Source: Mycobacterium sp. PS03-16
GTDB taxonomy: Bacteria; Actinomycetota; Actinomycetes; Mycobacteriales; Mycobacteriaceae
Direction: 5' to 3'
Assembly (NCBI RefSeq): GCF_004570325.1
Contig: NZ_SPQO01000030.1
Coordinates: 1 to 54,079 of the forward strand
Length of the DNA: 54,079 nucleotides
The notes beneath the pieces were generated by a model. The model ran no database searches. It worked only from the letters and a program-made list of their open reading frames with translations, and had not been told where the DNA came from. A program made the position numbers and the translations under genes. This document shows, piece after piece, positions 11,434 through 19,498 of this stretch. Within the stretch, counting starts at the first letter, position 1. Every line of letters begins with the position of its first letter.

Positions 11434-12600
11434 TCACGCTTTCATCAACGGCGACGGGAAGCGCGGGCTGATCCGGGCGCCGGCCAGCCAGGCGGTGAGC
11501 TCGTCGGCCCGCTCCTGCAGCGCGGCGACCGCCTCGGCGCCGACGTCCTCGACGAGGCGGACCCGTACCTCGCCGTCGGCGTCCTGTGACCAGCCGCCGA
11601 CGATCCGGCCGTCCCACCACGCCGTCGGGCCGCCGTTGCCGTTGCGGTCGAACACGTGCGCCCGGTGGTCACCGAGATACCACTCCCGGTCGAACCAGCC
11701 CATCGTGGTGACGTTGAGGCCAGGCAGCAGGGCCGCCCACGGGGGCGGTGACGGTTCGGGTTCCAGATCGTCGGGCAGCGCGACGCCCGGCGTTCCGGCC
11801 AGGTCCACCTCGACCGCGCCGAGCGCCGCCAGCGCCTGCCGCGCCCAGGTCAGCGTGGTGCCGAACCACCACTTCACGTCGATGACGGTGGCCGGGCCGA
11901 ACGCCCGCAACCAGCGGCCGACCGCGATCCGCGCGGCATCCTCGGCCGCGACGGGCGCCGCGGTGGGCCCCAGCCAGTCGCGGGTCGTGGTCCAGCGGGG
12001 CCGGCTCACGGTCCAGCCGCCGTCGTTCGGCCCGCGGACGATGTCGCCGCGCACACCGAGCACGGTCAACACCCGCGGCGCCAGGGGAGTGGCGCCACCC
12101 CACGGCTTGCCGGGGGCGCCGTCGTAGCTGCCGGCCAACTCCGGCAGCGCGGTCCGCAGATCCCGCGCACCGGTCGGCCCGTGTCCGGCGAGGTGGGACA
12201 GCACCGCGGCGCACGCCGCGTCGAGCCAGACCGCGCCGTCGTCGGCGACGCCGCCCTTCTGTGCGTCGGCGATCAGCCGCCGTCGCTCCGTGGCCGCCAC
12301 CCGGTCGCTGGCCGCGGCCTGGATGACCGGCAGGTCCTCGGTGCACACCAGCCACAGCGTGCGGCGCATCGCGAGGTGTTTGAGCATGCTGCGGCGGTCG
12401 TAGAGTGCGGCGTCGAGGTCGGCGCGGCGGAAGCCCGGCACCCGCGCCCACAGCGACAGGTACGGGGTGGCGGGGTCGGTGGCGTGCAGGCCGACCACAC
12501 CGGCGACCACATCGGCGATCGTGGCGGGGCCGGTGTCAGTGTGCAGTAAGTGACGGCGGGCCAGCCGCGCCCGGCGCTCGGCGACCGTGAAAGACCGCAG
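11434..12600 (-). CDS. Winged-helix DNA-binding protein (HTH_42/YcaQ-like), possible CTG start
   Basis: About 388 residues if the frame is read from the CTG at 12600. The family usually opens with an RxFTxAxRRARLARRHLL segment, and exactly this (RSFTVAERRARLARRHLL) is encoded upstream of the first GTG (12510); the only in-frame codon between the preceding TGA (12604-12606) and this segment that could start translation is CTG. AAGGG lies seven bases before it, inside the upstream gene. Further motifs are GLHATDPATPYLSLWARV, MRRTLWLV and a C-terminal WWDGRIVGGW. Related proteins are winged-helix DNA-binding proteins, some DNA glycosylases (YcaQ/AlkX), but this shorter actinobacterial branch is uncharacterised. 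The conservative call is 11434-12510. Confidence 0.8.
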   Translation of the reverse strand: MRSFTVAERRARLARRHLLHTDTGPATIADVVAGVVGLHATDPATPYLSLWARVPGFRRADLDAALYDRRSMLKHLAMRRTLWLVCTEDLPVIQAAASDRVAATERRRLIADAQKGGVADDGAVWLDAACAAVLSHLAGHGPTGARDLRTALPELAGSYDGAPGKPWGGATPLAPRVLTVLGVRGDIVRGPNDGGWTVSRPRWTTTRDWLGPTAAPVAAEDAARIAVGRWLRAFGPATVIDVKWWFGTTLTWARQALAALGAVEVDLAGTPGVALPDDLEPEPSPPPWAALLPGLNVTTMGWFDREWYLGDHRAHVFDRNGNGGPTAWWDGRIVGGWSQDADGEVRVRLVEDVGAEAVAALQERADELTAWLAGARISPRFPSPLMKA

Positions 12601-12603
12601 TGC

Positions 12604-12900
12604 TCAACCCTTTTCGCTGTCGCCACGCATCGCGTCGCGGATCTGGGCGAGCCGCTCGGCGGCGGCGCGCTGCCGCTCCTCGTACTGTTCGTCGGCCGAG
12701 CGGCCCTCGGGAGTCTCGGCGGCGAGCTCCGCCGCCCCGACCGCCGTGCCGTAGCGGGTCTCGATCTTCTCGCGCACCGAGTCGAAGGTCGGCACGCCGC
12801 CGGGCGTGTAGCCGGTGTCGAGGGCTTCGGCCGGCGGGGGTGGTGGCGCGGCGGCGGGTTCGGGATCGGCTGCGGCGGCCGGGGGCTCATCGTCGGGCAT
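12604..12900 (-). CDS. Small conserved protein, Pro/Ala-rich N terminus
   Basis: 98 residues from the ATG at 12900. The first ~30 residues are acidic and Pro/Ala-rich; the conserved part is GVPTFDSVREKIETRYGTAVGAAELAAETPEGRS, followed by a charged helix EEQYEERQRAAAERLAQIRDAMR that could form a coiled coil. No signal peptide or membrane segment. It sits two bases upstream of the winged-helix gene, so the two are probably one transcript. I recognise the C-terminal pattern as recurrent in mycobacteria but know no function. The frame stays open far upstream, but that part lies antisense to the lipoprotein gene. Confidence 0.75.
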   Translation of the reverse strand: MPDDEPPAAAADPEPAAAPPPPPAEALDTGYTPGGVPTFDSVREKIETRYGTAVGAAELAAETPEGRSADEQYEERQRAAAERLAQIRDAMRGDSEKG

Positions 12901-13008
12901 GCCGTCACCGTACCCGCGCGCGATGTTGGGATCGGTAGCGTTCGCGCCGGTTTTCACTTGTGCCACGACGACGCCATCGGGGCGACGAGCGAACGAAGGA
13001 GAACCAGA

Positions 13009-13473
13009 ATGAACCGAATTGTCGCGGGTGCGATCGCCATGGCCGCCGCCGGTGTCCTGGTGGGCTGCTCGGACGAGAAGCCGGCCGCCGCACCGGGCAC
13101 CGAGGTGAGTTCCGGTGGCAGCACCGCGGTCAAGGTCGACGGCGCCGACCTCGCCGGGCTCGACCTCGATTCGGTGACCTGCGTCAAGCAGGGCGGCAAG
13201 ATCAACGTCGGCAGCGGTGCGATCAACGGGCAGCAGGGCCTGGGCATCGTGATGACCGACGAGTCGAGTCCCACCGTGGAGTCTCTGGGCGTCGTCGTCG
13301 ACGGCAACGCGCTCGCGGTCACCAACACGATGGGCGCGAAGGTCGGCTCGGCGGAGGTGGCCGTGGACGGCGACACCTACACCATCACCGGCGAGGCGTC
13401 GGGCGCCGACCTGAAGAACCCGATGGCGGGGATGATCACCAAACCCTTCAGCATCACGGTGAGCTGCAGCTGA
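13009..13473 (+). CDS. LpqH-family (19-kDa antigen-like) lipoprotein
   Basis: 154-residue lipoprotein. The signal peptide of 19 residues ends in the lipobox LVGC with lipidated C20. A Ser/Gly-rich linker is followed by a beta-rich domain with a conserved disulfide pair (VTCVKQGGK and the C-terminal TVSCS) and VDGDTYTITGEASG, the pattern of the mycobacterial LpqH/19-kDa family. These are surface-exposed envelope lipoproteins that signal through TLR2 in pathogens. The ATG at 13009 is preceded by GAAGGAGAA. A strong hairpin follows the stop. Whether it is the lpqH orthologue or a paralogue cannot be settled from the window. Confidence 0.9.
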   Translation: MNRIVAGAIAMAAAGVLVGCSDEKPAAAPGTEVSSGGSTAVKVDGADLAGLDLDSVTCVKQGGKINVGSGAINGQQGLGIVMTDESSPTVESLGVVVDGNALAVTNTMGAKVGSAEVAVDGDTYTITGEASGADLKNPMAGMITKPFSITVSCS

Positions 13474-13489
13474 TCCATCCCGCGCACCG

Positions 13490-13518
13490 GCGGCGGGCGT
13501 GCTCGGCACGCCCGCCGC
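13490..13518 (+). terminator. 13-bp hairpin terminator after the lipoprotein gene
   Basis: GCGGCGGGCGTGC at 13490-13502 pairs perfectly with 13506-13518 around a TCG loop, followed by TTCTCT. It lies 16 bases after the stop at 13473. The -10 box of the next gene begins only five bases after the stem, so its -35 region lies inside the hairpin. Confidence 0.75.
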
Positions 13519-13523
13519 TTCTC

Positions 13524-13529
13524 TATGAT
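13524..13529 (+). promoter_or_regulatory. -10 box TATGAT of the TPR gene (leaderless)
   Basis: TATGAT is followed by exactly six bases and the GTG start at 13536, so the start codon is at or next to the expected +1. There is no Shine-Dalgarno. This is the geometry of leaderless mycobacterial transcripts. Confidence 0.7.
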
Positions 13530-13535
13530 TCGCCC

Positions 13536-15233
13536 GTGACGATCGGCGGCGAGCTCGCCCGCGCCCGTCAGCTCGCCTTCGCCGGCGAGGAGGCGGCGGC
13601 CCGGGACCTGCTGTTGGCGCTGGTGCCGTCGATCGAACGGGCCGACCGGGACGATCACATGCTCGAGGTGCTCGCTCAGCTCGGCGACATCTATCTCGCC
13701 CGAGGCGCCGATGACGGTGCCGCCGAGTGCATCCGGCGCATCGACGACTGCGTCGCGGTGTACGCCGACATCCTCGGCGGCGGGACGCCGCCGGCGCCGG
13801 TGACGTTGCCGCCCGAGGTCCTCGCGCCGATGGTGCGCCACTACACACAGCGGGCCCGGTTCCTCGAGATCGGCCGCGCCGCCGGTGCCGGTGACCACGA
13901 ACGGGCGGCGGCCCTGTTGGCCGCACTCGCCCGCGACGACGGCGATGCCGTGCTGCTGACCCGCGCGCGCATTCTCTGCGCGACCGCGCTGGAAGAGGAC
14001 GACCTCTACGCACGTGCGGCACCGCTGTGGGAGCAGGTCCTGGCGGGCGTCGACGACCCGGGCAACGACGCCGACTGGGCCGATCACCTCCTGGTCACCG
14101 CAGGACTCGGCTACGGCAGATTCTGTGTCGCGACCGGTCGGTTGGACGAGGCGCAGCCATGGCTGCGGCGCGCGGACGCCCGGGCCGACACCCGCGGCTG
14201 GCCGCTGTCCTCGGCGCGGGCGGCGCTGGAACGGGCAGCCGCCGCGTGGGCGGCCGGCGATCACGAGACGACCGAGCGGCTGCTCGCCGAAGCGCAGCCG
14301 GTGCTCAACCGGTACGCCCGCGCAGACGATGTCGCCCGGTGCTGGATGTACCTCGGGCTGATCCGGATGGCAGTCGGTGAGCTCGCGGCGGCCGACGAAT
14401 GCTGGGCGCACGCGGAGCGGCACTGGCGGGAGCTGGCCAAGCCCCTGCGGCTGCACCGGATCCTGCTGCAGCGCAGCTGGATCCCGATCTTCCGGGGCCA
14501 CTACGCCGAGGCCGCCGCCATGGTGGGACACGCCCGCGCGCAGCTCGACGCCTCCCCGCGCAGCAGTTGGCTGCAATACGCCCGGCTCGACGACCATCTC
14601 GGCACCGTGTGGCGGGCCGATGCGCTGGCCGATCTGGGTTTCGACGCGGCCGGCGATCCCGACGACACCCTGGCCGAGGTCGAGGAGAAACACGTCGCCT
14701 CGCTCGGTGTCACCCGGGCGGACCCCGGAGCGGACCGGCACCGCAGCGCGATGCACAAGCTCAAGCAGGCCGCCGACCTGAAGGTCCCGGCCGCGCTGGC
14801 GGTGGACGCGGTGCGCTATGCGCTGGCCGACTCGCGGGCGCGGATGCGGTGGGCGACGGCGGTGTCCGCACCGATTCTCGCGGGTGCGTTCGCGGTGGCC
14901 TGGGAGGGGGAGGACACCGCCCTTCTCGGCGAGCTCATCGAATACCACCGCGCACGAGGCGCCTTCAGCGAGGCCGCGACCGCCGGTGGCGGAGGCGGGC
15001 TCCCGGACACCGCCGCCGCGACCGTACCGCTCGACGACCCCGACGATCTCGCGCTCGTCGCGGCGGGCCCGGCCGCACCCGCCGCGGCGGCGCTGACCCG
15101 GCTGGGCCCCCTGCCGCCGCTGCAGATGGACCCGGGCGCCGGGCCGGTGCTCGACCGGTACCGGCAGTTGGCCGCCGATCGTTACGGGCGCACCGTCACC
15201 TCCGACGAGCCGGGCTGGTCGACATGGCCGTGA
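13536..15233 (+). CDS. TPR-like alpha-solenoid protein next to CHAT peptidase
   Basis: 565-residue, almost wholly helical protein. Repeated helix pairs of TPR character run through about residues 1-360, for example ARDLLLALVPSIERADRDDHMLEVLAQLGDIYLARG, LLVTAGLGYGRFCVATGRLDEAQPWLRRADA and CWMYLGLIRMAVGELAAADECWAHAERHW; the last third is Ala/Gly-rich and less regular. No signal peptide or membrane helix. The start is a leaderless GTG at 13536. Its stop overlaps the start of the CHAT peptidase gene, so the pair is co-translated. In known systems (for instance TPR-CHAT of Craspase) a TPR scaffold regulates the CHAT peptidase within one chain; here it is a separate protein. A sensor/scaffold role is inference. 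Confidence 0.82.
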   Translation: MTIGGELARARQLAFAGEEAAARDLLLALVPSIERADRDDHMLEVLAQLGDIYLARGADDGAAECIRRIDDCVAVYADILGGGTPPAPVTLPPEVLAPMVRHYTQRARFLEIGRAAGAGDHERAAALLAALARDDGDAVLLTRARILCATALEEDDLYARAAPLWEQVLAGVDDPGNDADWADHLLVTAGLGYGRFCVATGRLDEAQPWLRRADARADTRGWPLSSARAALERAAAAWAAGDHETTERLLAEAQPVLNRYARADDVARCWMYLGLIRMAVGELAAADECWAHAERHWRELAKPLRLHRILLQRSWIPIFRGHYAEAAAMVGHARAQLDASPRSSWLQYARLDDHLGTVWRADALADLGFDAAGDPDDTLAEVEEKHVASLGVTRADPGADRHRSAMHKLKQAADLKVPAALAVDAVRYALADSRARMRWATAVSAPILAGAFAVAWEGEDTALLGELIEYHRARGAFSEAATAGGGGGLPDTAAATVPLDDPDDLALVAAGPAAPAAAALTRLGPLPPLQMDPGAGPVLDRYRQLAADRYGRTVTSDEPGWSTWP

Positions 15234-16543
15234 GTGGCGAGGCGACCGACACCCTGGTGCTGCGGTTCGCCGACGTGGGCATCGCCACCTACGGCGTGCT
15301 GCGCGTCGTCGGGCAGCCGTCGCGCACCGTGACCTGGGTGGTCGAGGTGCCGCTGGTGCTGGCGGCGCGGCAGGAACTCGTCGATGCACTACCCGAACCG
15401 CATGGCGGCGAGAGCCGGCGCGACGCGCTCGAACGCGCCATGACCCGTGGCCCGTTCAGCTCACCGGTGCGCGAACTGACCCTGTCCTACATCCTCGGGG
15501 TGTTGCTGCTCGGGGCGCAGGCGTGGGCGTTGCTCTCCGAGTACGCGGACACTTCGCGTCCGGCACTGTTCGTGTCGCCGAGCGCCCGGCTGGCCGGGGT
15601 GCCGTGGGGCCTGCTCGCCGTGCCGACGTCCGGGCCCACCGCCGAGGAACTGGTCCGCGCGCGGGCCGAGGCGATGACCCGGAGCGGCCCGGCGGCCGCC
15701 CACATCCCCTGGCAGCTCGCGGACATCGACGCCCACACCGACGGGCGACGGTTGATGGAACTCGCCGATGTGTTCATGGCCGTGCCGCCGAACATCGTGC
15801 ACGCGCAGCGGACGCCGGCTCGGTGGGAGGACCGCCGCGACGCCCCGCCGCTGCTGGTGCTCGATCCACGAGTCCCCGGGCAACGGCCGGACTCGGCGCT
15901 GGGCTCCGTGCTGGGTCGCCCGTCAGACGACAGCCCGGCGGTGCGGTATGTCGAACAGACCTTGCGGCGCCGTCCCGCGCTCCCCGAGACGGCGACGGCC
16001 GCGCAACTGTTCCGGCGCACCGACGTCGACCGGGACTGGCTGGCCGGCATGCTGGCGCGCGGCCCGAGCCGGCTGCTCTACGTCGGGCACGCCACTGTCG
16101 GAGACGACGGCGGCGCCGAGCGGGCCGCGCTGTACCTGGCCGAGCCGGCGGCGCTCACCGCCGCGGGGATCATCGCGCGGCGGCTGCCGATGCCGCCGCG
16201 AGTCGCGCTGCTGGCGTGCGCATCCGGCGGCGACTACCGCTTCGATGAAGCCAGTGGCCTGGTCTCGGCGATGATCCTGAGTGGTGCGCAGACCGTGACC
16301 GCGACGCTGTGGTCGCTGCCCACCACGGCCGGTCACCGCGAATTCCGCCCGGCCGACGACGCGGGCGATCCGATGGCGGACATCATCGCCGCGGTGGACA
16401 CCGCGCACGAGCAACCGCAAGCGGGACGGGCCGTCAACGACTGGCAGCGAGAGCGGTTGCGCCAGTGGCGCGCCGGGGACGCCGCTGCCGGCCCGCTGCA
16501 CTGGGCCGCCCTGGTCACGTTCGCGGTGGACGGCACGCGGTGA
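15224..16543 (+). CDS. CHAT-domain cysteine peptidase
   Basis: 439 residues with a C-terminal CHAT (caspase-like) domain at about 280-437. The catalytic pair is visible: H289 in LLYVGHAT and C332 in ALLACASGGD, followed by the family segment GLVSAMILSGAQTVTATLWSLP and the closing HWAALVTFAVDG. The N-terminal half (residues 1-200) has a short beta-rich start, a hydrophobic helix pair around 86-105 and the SARLAGVPWGLL strand common before CHAT domains. Caspase-like CHAT peptidases cut a partner protein when activated, usually as part of immunity or cell-death circuits. ATG at 15224 overlaps the TPR stop by 10 bases; a GTG at 15230 (GTGA overlap) is an alternative. Substrate unknown. Confidence 0.88.
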   Translation: MAVSGEATDTLVLRFADVGIATYGVLRVVGQPSRTVTWVVEVPLVLAARQELVDALPEPHGGESRRDALERAMTRGPFSSPVRELTLSYILGVLLLGAQAWALLSEYADTSRPALFVSPSARLAGVPWGLLAVPTSGPTAEELVRARAEAMTRSGPAAAHIPWQLADIDAHTDGRRLMELADVFMAVPPNIVHAQRTPARWEDRRDAPPLLVLDPRVPGQRPDSALGSVLGRPSDDSPAVRYVEQTLRRRPALPETATAAQLFRRTDVDRDWLAGMLARGPSRLLYVGHATVGDDGGAERAALYLAEPAALTAAGIIARRLPMPPRVALLACASGGDYRFDEASGLVSAMILSGAQTVTATLWSLPTTAGHREFRPADDAGDPMADIIAAVDTAHEQPQAGRAVNDWQRERLRQWRAGDAAAGPLHWAALVTFAVDGTR

Positions 16544-16548
16544 GGCGC

Positions 16549-17019
16549 TCAGGGATGCGGCACCCACACCGCGACCGCGGTCTGGTCGGCGTCGCGGTAG
16601 TAGACGACGACGTCGCTACCGGGCGTGACCTGATCGAGCGAGTGCACCGGGATCAGCGCGGTCTCGTGCGCGGGGAACTGCCCGCCGCCGGGCCGGCGCA
16701 CGATGAGATCCAGTTCCACCTCGCTGTAGTCCTCGCACACCGTCCCGGTGCGCCGCAGTGCGGTGACCACGGCCCGGGTCCTGGTACCGCGCCGGATGGT
16801 GTCGAGCTGCTCGGTGGTCACCAGCCCCTTGTCCATCAGCATTCGGTCGAAAGCCGCACACACGGCGCGGATCTCATCGCCGGTGACCAGCTGCTCCCCG
16901 GCCTCGTCGGGCGTCGGCGGCGGCGAAACGAGTCGGCGGCGCGAGGTGGCGGGCAGCAGCAGCGTCGCGGCGGCCACACACAACGCGCCGGCCAGCGGGA
17001 TGAACAGTGTCATGGACAT
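16549..17019 (-). CDS. Membrane-anchored small protein of the CHAT locus
   Basis: 156 residues. One N-terminal hydrophobic helix (about residues 4-25, LFIPLAGALCVAAATLLLP) is followed by a basic RRR stretch, so the rest is probably cytoplasmic. A helical segment TGDEIRAVCAAFDRMLMDKGLVTTEQLDTIRRG resembles a short C-terminal-type helical hairpin, and the last ~70 residues look like a small beta barrel (TRAVVTALRRTG, EVELDLIVRRPGGGQF, VVVYYRDADQTAVAVWVP). It is the only leftward gene of the locus, converging with the CHAT gene (5-base gap) and divergent from the 17076 gene (56 bases). I do not recognise the family. Start at 17019 or 17013. Confidence 0.75.
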   Translation of the reverse strand: MSMTLFIPLAGALCVAAATLLLPATSRRRLVSPPPTPDEAGEQLVTGDEIRAVCAAFDRMLMDKGLVTTEQLDTIRRGTRTRAVVTALRRTGTVCEDYSEVELDLIVRRPGGGQFPAHETALIPVHSLDQVTPGSDVVVYYRDADQTAVAVWVPHP

Positions 17020-17063
17020 GGCGTCCAGGTTGCGACGGCCTGTCGGCTACCGAGCACGACTTC

Positions 17064-17069
17064 TATCCT
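17064..17069 (+). promoter_or_regulatory. -10 box TATCCT of the 17076 gene (leaderless)
   Basis: TATCCT followed by exactly six bases and the ATG at 17076, with no Shine-Dalgarno between. Same geometry as at 13524, suggesting both arms of the CHAT locus are transcribed as leaderless mRNAs. Confidence 0.65.
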
Positions 17070-17075
17070 GTCCCG

Positions 17076-18398
17076 ATGACCGTCAGCCCGCAGACCGCGC
17101 AGACCGCCGTGGCGGTGGACCGGCCGCGTCGTGTGGTCATCGACGCCGCCTGGCGGGAGATCGGTCCCGGCGTCGCGGTACTCAGCGGGCAGGACGGTGG
17201 CCCGTTGCGCCGCACGGTGAAACGGATCATCGATCCGCTGGTGCTGCGGCTGCGGATGAATCCGCAGTACTCGGCGCCGGTGGTGACCGGCGAAGTGGCC
17301 GCCGAGATGCGCGACGTCATCGTCGGCCACGCCGCGGCGCTGCGGGCCGCGGCGGACTGGTTCGCGCTGCTCAAGGCCGAGCGCCGGCGGCTGCGCATCA
17401 CCACGGGCAACGCCCAGGAGCTGTACTTCCCGGTGTGTTTCGAACTGGCGGTGCGTCGCGGGGCGCCCGCACCCGACGACACGGACACTGCGGCGGCGAC
17501 ACTGCGGGAGATTCACGGCGAGCGCGACCGCACCGCCACCGAGGCGCTGATCGCCTACGTGGACGACGCCGCCGTCGTCGCCCGCCTGTCGGCGCAACTG
17601 ACCCGCAGTTGGCGCGACGTGCGGCCGGACGGCGCGATCACCGGCCCCTTCCTGGCCGGACTGGACACCATCCTGGGCCCGGCCGACACCCATCGGGCCG
17701 CGGTGGCACGCCAGCGGGTGTGGAGCGCGCTCATCGCCGATGCGACGCCGCACAATCTCGGCGTGTTCGCCCGCACGGATGGCGCCCCACTGCCGTGGTC
17801 GATCGTGGCGCTGGGGCTGAGTTCGGTGGCGCCGCAGCCCATGCCGGTCATCGACGGCGGCGGGGTGGGGGACCGGCCGCTGGACCGGTCCGTGGTCGAC
17901 CGGGTGCGCGCGACGTTGCGCCGGGCACTGGACCGCGACGGTCTGCCCGACATCCCGCAGTTGTGCGCCGAGGAGGTCGACCGGGTGTGCGCACCATGGG
18001 GTCTGCTGGCCGAGGACAAACAGGCCACGCTCATCGCCGGTATCGAGGTCGCCGGCCAGCTTGCTCCGCTGGATGATTCGGCCACGCCCTCGTACGCGCT
18101 CGCCGCGGTGATCCAGGCCCGGCTGCGCAAGGAGGCCTACGTGCTGCACGCCCGTCGCTGCCTGGGAGGCGACGCCGCTCTGCACCCGCGCCAGCAGCAC
18201 GTCGTCGACGAACTGGCCGCGTTCGCCCGGCCGTACCTGAGCCGGCTGTGGGCCCGGCTGCATGGCCGCGACGTGTGGCAGGAGCCCTGCGAGGACGTCG
18301 ACGACGTGCGCAGCCTGCTCGAAGGGGTGGCGCGGTCGGTCAGCCTCGACCACCGTCAGCGCATCAAGGCCATGCTGGAAGTGACGGTGGCGGCATGA
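17076..18398 (+). CDS. Uncharacterised helical protein of the CHAT locus
   Basis: 440 residues, predominantly helical, Arg/Asp-rich and soluble. Segments include VAAEMRDVIVGHAAALRAAADWFALLKAERRRLRI near 75-110, a low-complexity GGGVGDRPLDRS linker near 270 and ALAAVIQARLRKEAYVLHARRCLGGDAALHPRQQHVVDELAAFARPYLSRLWARLHGRDVW near 345-410. I see no nucleotide-binding motif, catalytic signature or membrane helix and do not recognise the family. Its stop overlaps the ATG of the next gene (ATGA), so the two are co-translated. Nearness to TPR and CHAT genes suggests a complex partner or a peptidase substrate, but that is inference. Confidence 0.72.
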   Translation: MTVSPQTAQTAVAVDRPRRVVIDAAWREIGPGVAVLSGQDGGPLRRTVKRIIDPLVLRLRMNPQYSAPVVTGEVAAEMRDVIVGHAAALRAAADWFALLKAERRRLRITTGNAQELYFPVCFELAVRRGAPAPDDTDTAAATLREIHGERDRTATEALIAYVDDAAVVARLSAQLTRSWRDVRPDGAITGPFLAGLDTILGPADTHRAAVARQRVWSALIADATPHNLGVFARTDGAPLPWSIVALGLSSVAPQPMPVIDGGGVGDRPLDRSVVDRVRATLRRALDRDGLPDIPQLCAEEVDRVCAPWGLLAEDKQATLIAGIEVAGQLAPLDDSATPSYALAAVIQARLRKEAYVLHARRCLGGDAALHPRQQHVVDELAAFARPYLSRLWARLHGRDVWQEPCEDVDDVRSLLEGVARSVSLDHRQRIKAMLEVTVAA

Positions 18399-19492
18399 GA
18401 CTCGTCCCCGACCGGGGTCTCTGGAGCACCGGTCCGGTGCCGCCGTCGCCTCCGCTGGCCGCCGTGCTCGAGGTGAGCGGGGCGGTGCTGTCATGGCCCG
18501 CCGACGATCCGGCCCAGCCGGTGCACATCGCGTTCACCGATGTGGCTCAAGCGGATTGGTTGTGGCGGCTGCTCGGCCCGGCCGGTCACACCGCGCTCGT
18601 CGCCGCGACCACCGCCGGCCCGCGGGAGCCCGTGGAGGTGGACGGCGTCGAGATCGCCGCCGACGCGGTGGCGCCGCTGCGCCGCCTGGCGCTGGGTCAC
18701 TGGCTGCGCCGCTGGTGGCCGGCCAGCCGCATCGACGGCATCGCCGAACTCGACGGTGCGCTGCTCGACGCCGAGGTGGCGGTGCTGACCGCGGACGCCG
18801 AGGACTTCCTCGACGACGACACGTTCGATGCCGACGCCGCACAGCTGCTGCGGCCGCACGCCGCGCACCTCGACGCCGTGGCGCGGCTGGGCGATCCGCG
18901 GATCGCCGATCTCGTGGCGCGCTGCGCCGAGCTGGCCGCCGACCTCGGCGTCCCAGGCTTCGCCGGGGCCTCACCCGCAGCCGCCACCCCGGCAGGCCAC
19001 CGCCGCGACGACTATGCGCTGGTGGCCGGAGCGAGCCGCGGGCCCGAGGCGGCCGGTGTGGTGGCGTCGGGGTCGGCGTCGATCGGGTGGGGCTCGGTGC
19101 CGCCCGGCATCTTCGACGCCGCGGAGCACACGGTGCGTTGGACCGTCCGGGCGGACGGGCCGGCGGTGGCCCACGTCGACGCGGACCTCCTCGGCGGATC
19201 GTCGGCGGCCGGCATCACGGTCCGCGTGGCCAACGGCCCCATCACCGGGTGGGGCGAGTTCGACGCGCAGGGCCGCGCCTCACTCGCGCTCTACGGCGCA
19301 GCGGGCGAGCCGCTCACAGAATCGGCCGCCTGGGACGTGCGGTGGCAGGACACCGCGGTCACGGTGGGTGTTGCGGCGGGGGAGTCCGCGCAGGTGCGGC
19401 ACCGGGTGCGGCAGTTCGCCCGGTCGCGGCTGAGCGCCCCGGGTGCCGACGCGTTCCTCGCCGAGGTGCTGGCCGCCGAAGCCGACTACTGA
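18395..19492 (+). CDS. Uncharacterised two-part protein with C-terminal beta domain, CHAT locus
   Basis: 365 residues. The N-terminal ~200 are mixed alpha/beta and acidic (LLDAEVAVLTADAEDFLDDDTFDADAAQLL); an Ala/Pro-rich linker near 190-205 leads to a beta-rich C-terminal domain of ~150 residues with regularly spaced strands (GIFDAAEHTVRWTVRADG, VAHVDADLL, AGITVRVANGPITGWGEFDAQGRASLALYG, SAAWDVRWQDTAVTVGVAAGE) resembling a beta sandwich, closing with a helix. No signal peptide. It starts four bases inside the previous gene (ATGA) and converges with lysX, with a six-base gap. I do not recognise the family. The flexible linker between domains would be a natural place for proteolytic cleavage, which is speculation. 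Confidence 0.72.
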   Translation: MRLVPDRGLWSTGPVPPSPPLAAVLEVSGAVLSWPADDPAQPVHIAFTDVAQADWLWRLLGPAGHTALVAATTAGPREPVEVDGVEIAADAVAPLRRLALGHWLRRWWPASRIDGIAELDGALLDAEVAVLTADAEDFLDDDTFDADAAQLLRPHAAHLDAVARLGDPRIADLVARCAELAADLGVPGFAGASPAAATPAGHRRDDYALVAGASRGPEAAGVVASGSASIGWGSVPPGIFDAAEHTVRWTVRADGPAVAHVDADLLGGSSAAGITVRVANGPITGWGEFDAQGRASLALYGAAGEPLTESAAWDVRWQDTAVTVGVAAGESAQVRHRVRQFARSRLSAPGADAFLAEVLAAEADY

Positions 19493-19498
19493 CCGGCG

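Noticed and set aside
13377..15389. 670-codon open frame opposite the TPR gene
   Set aside because: Shadow frame. The plus strand has a -10 box, a start and an overlap with the CHAT gene, and its translation is helical with repeat structure.
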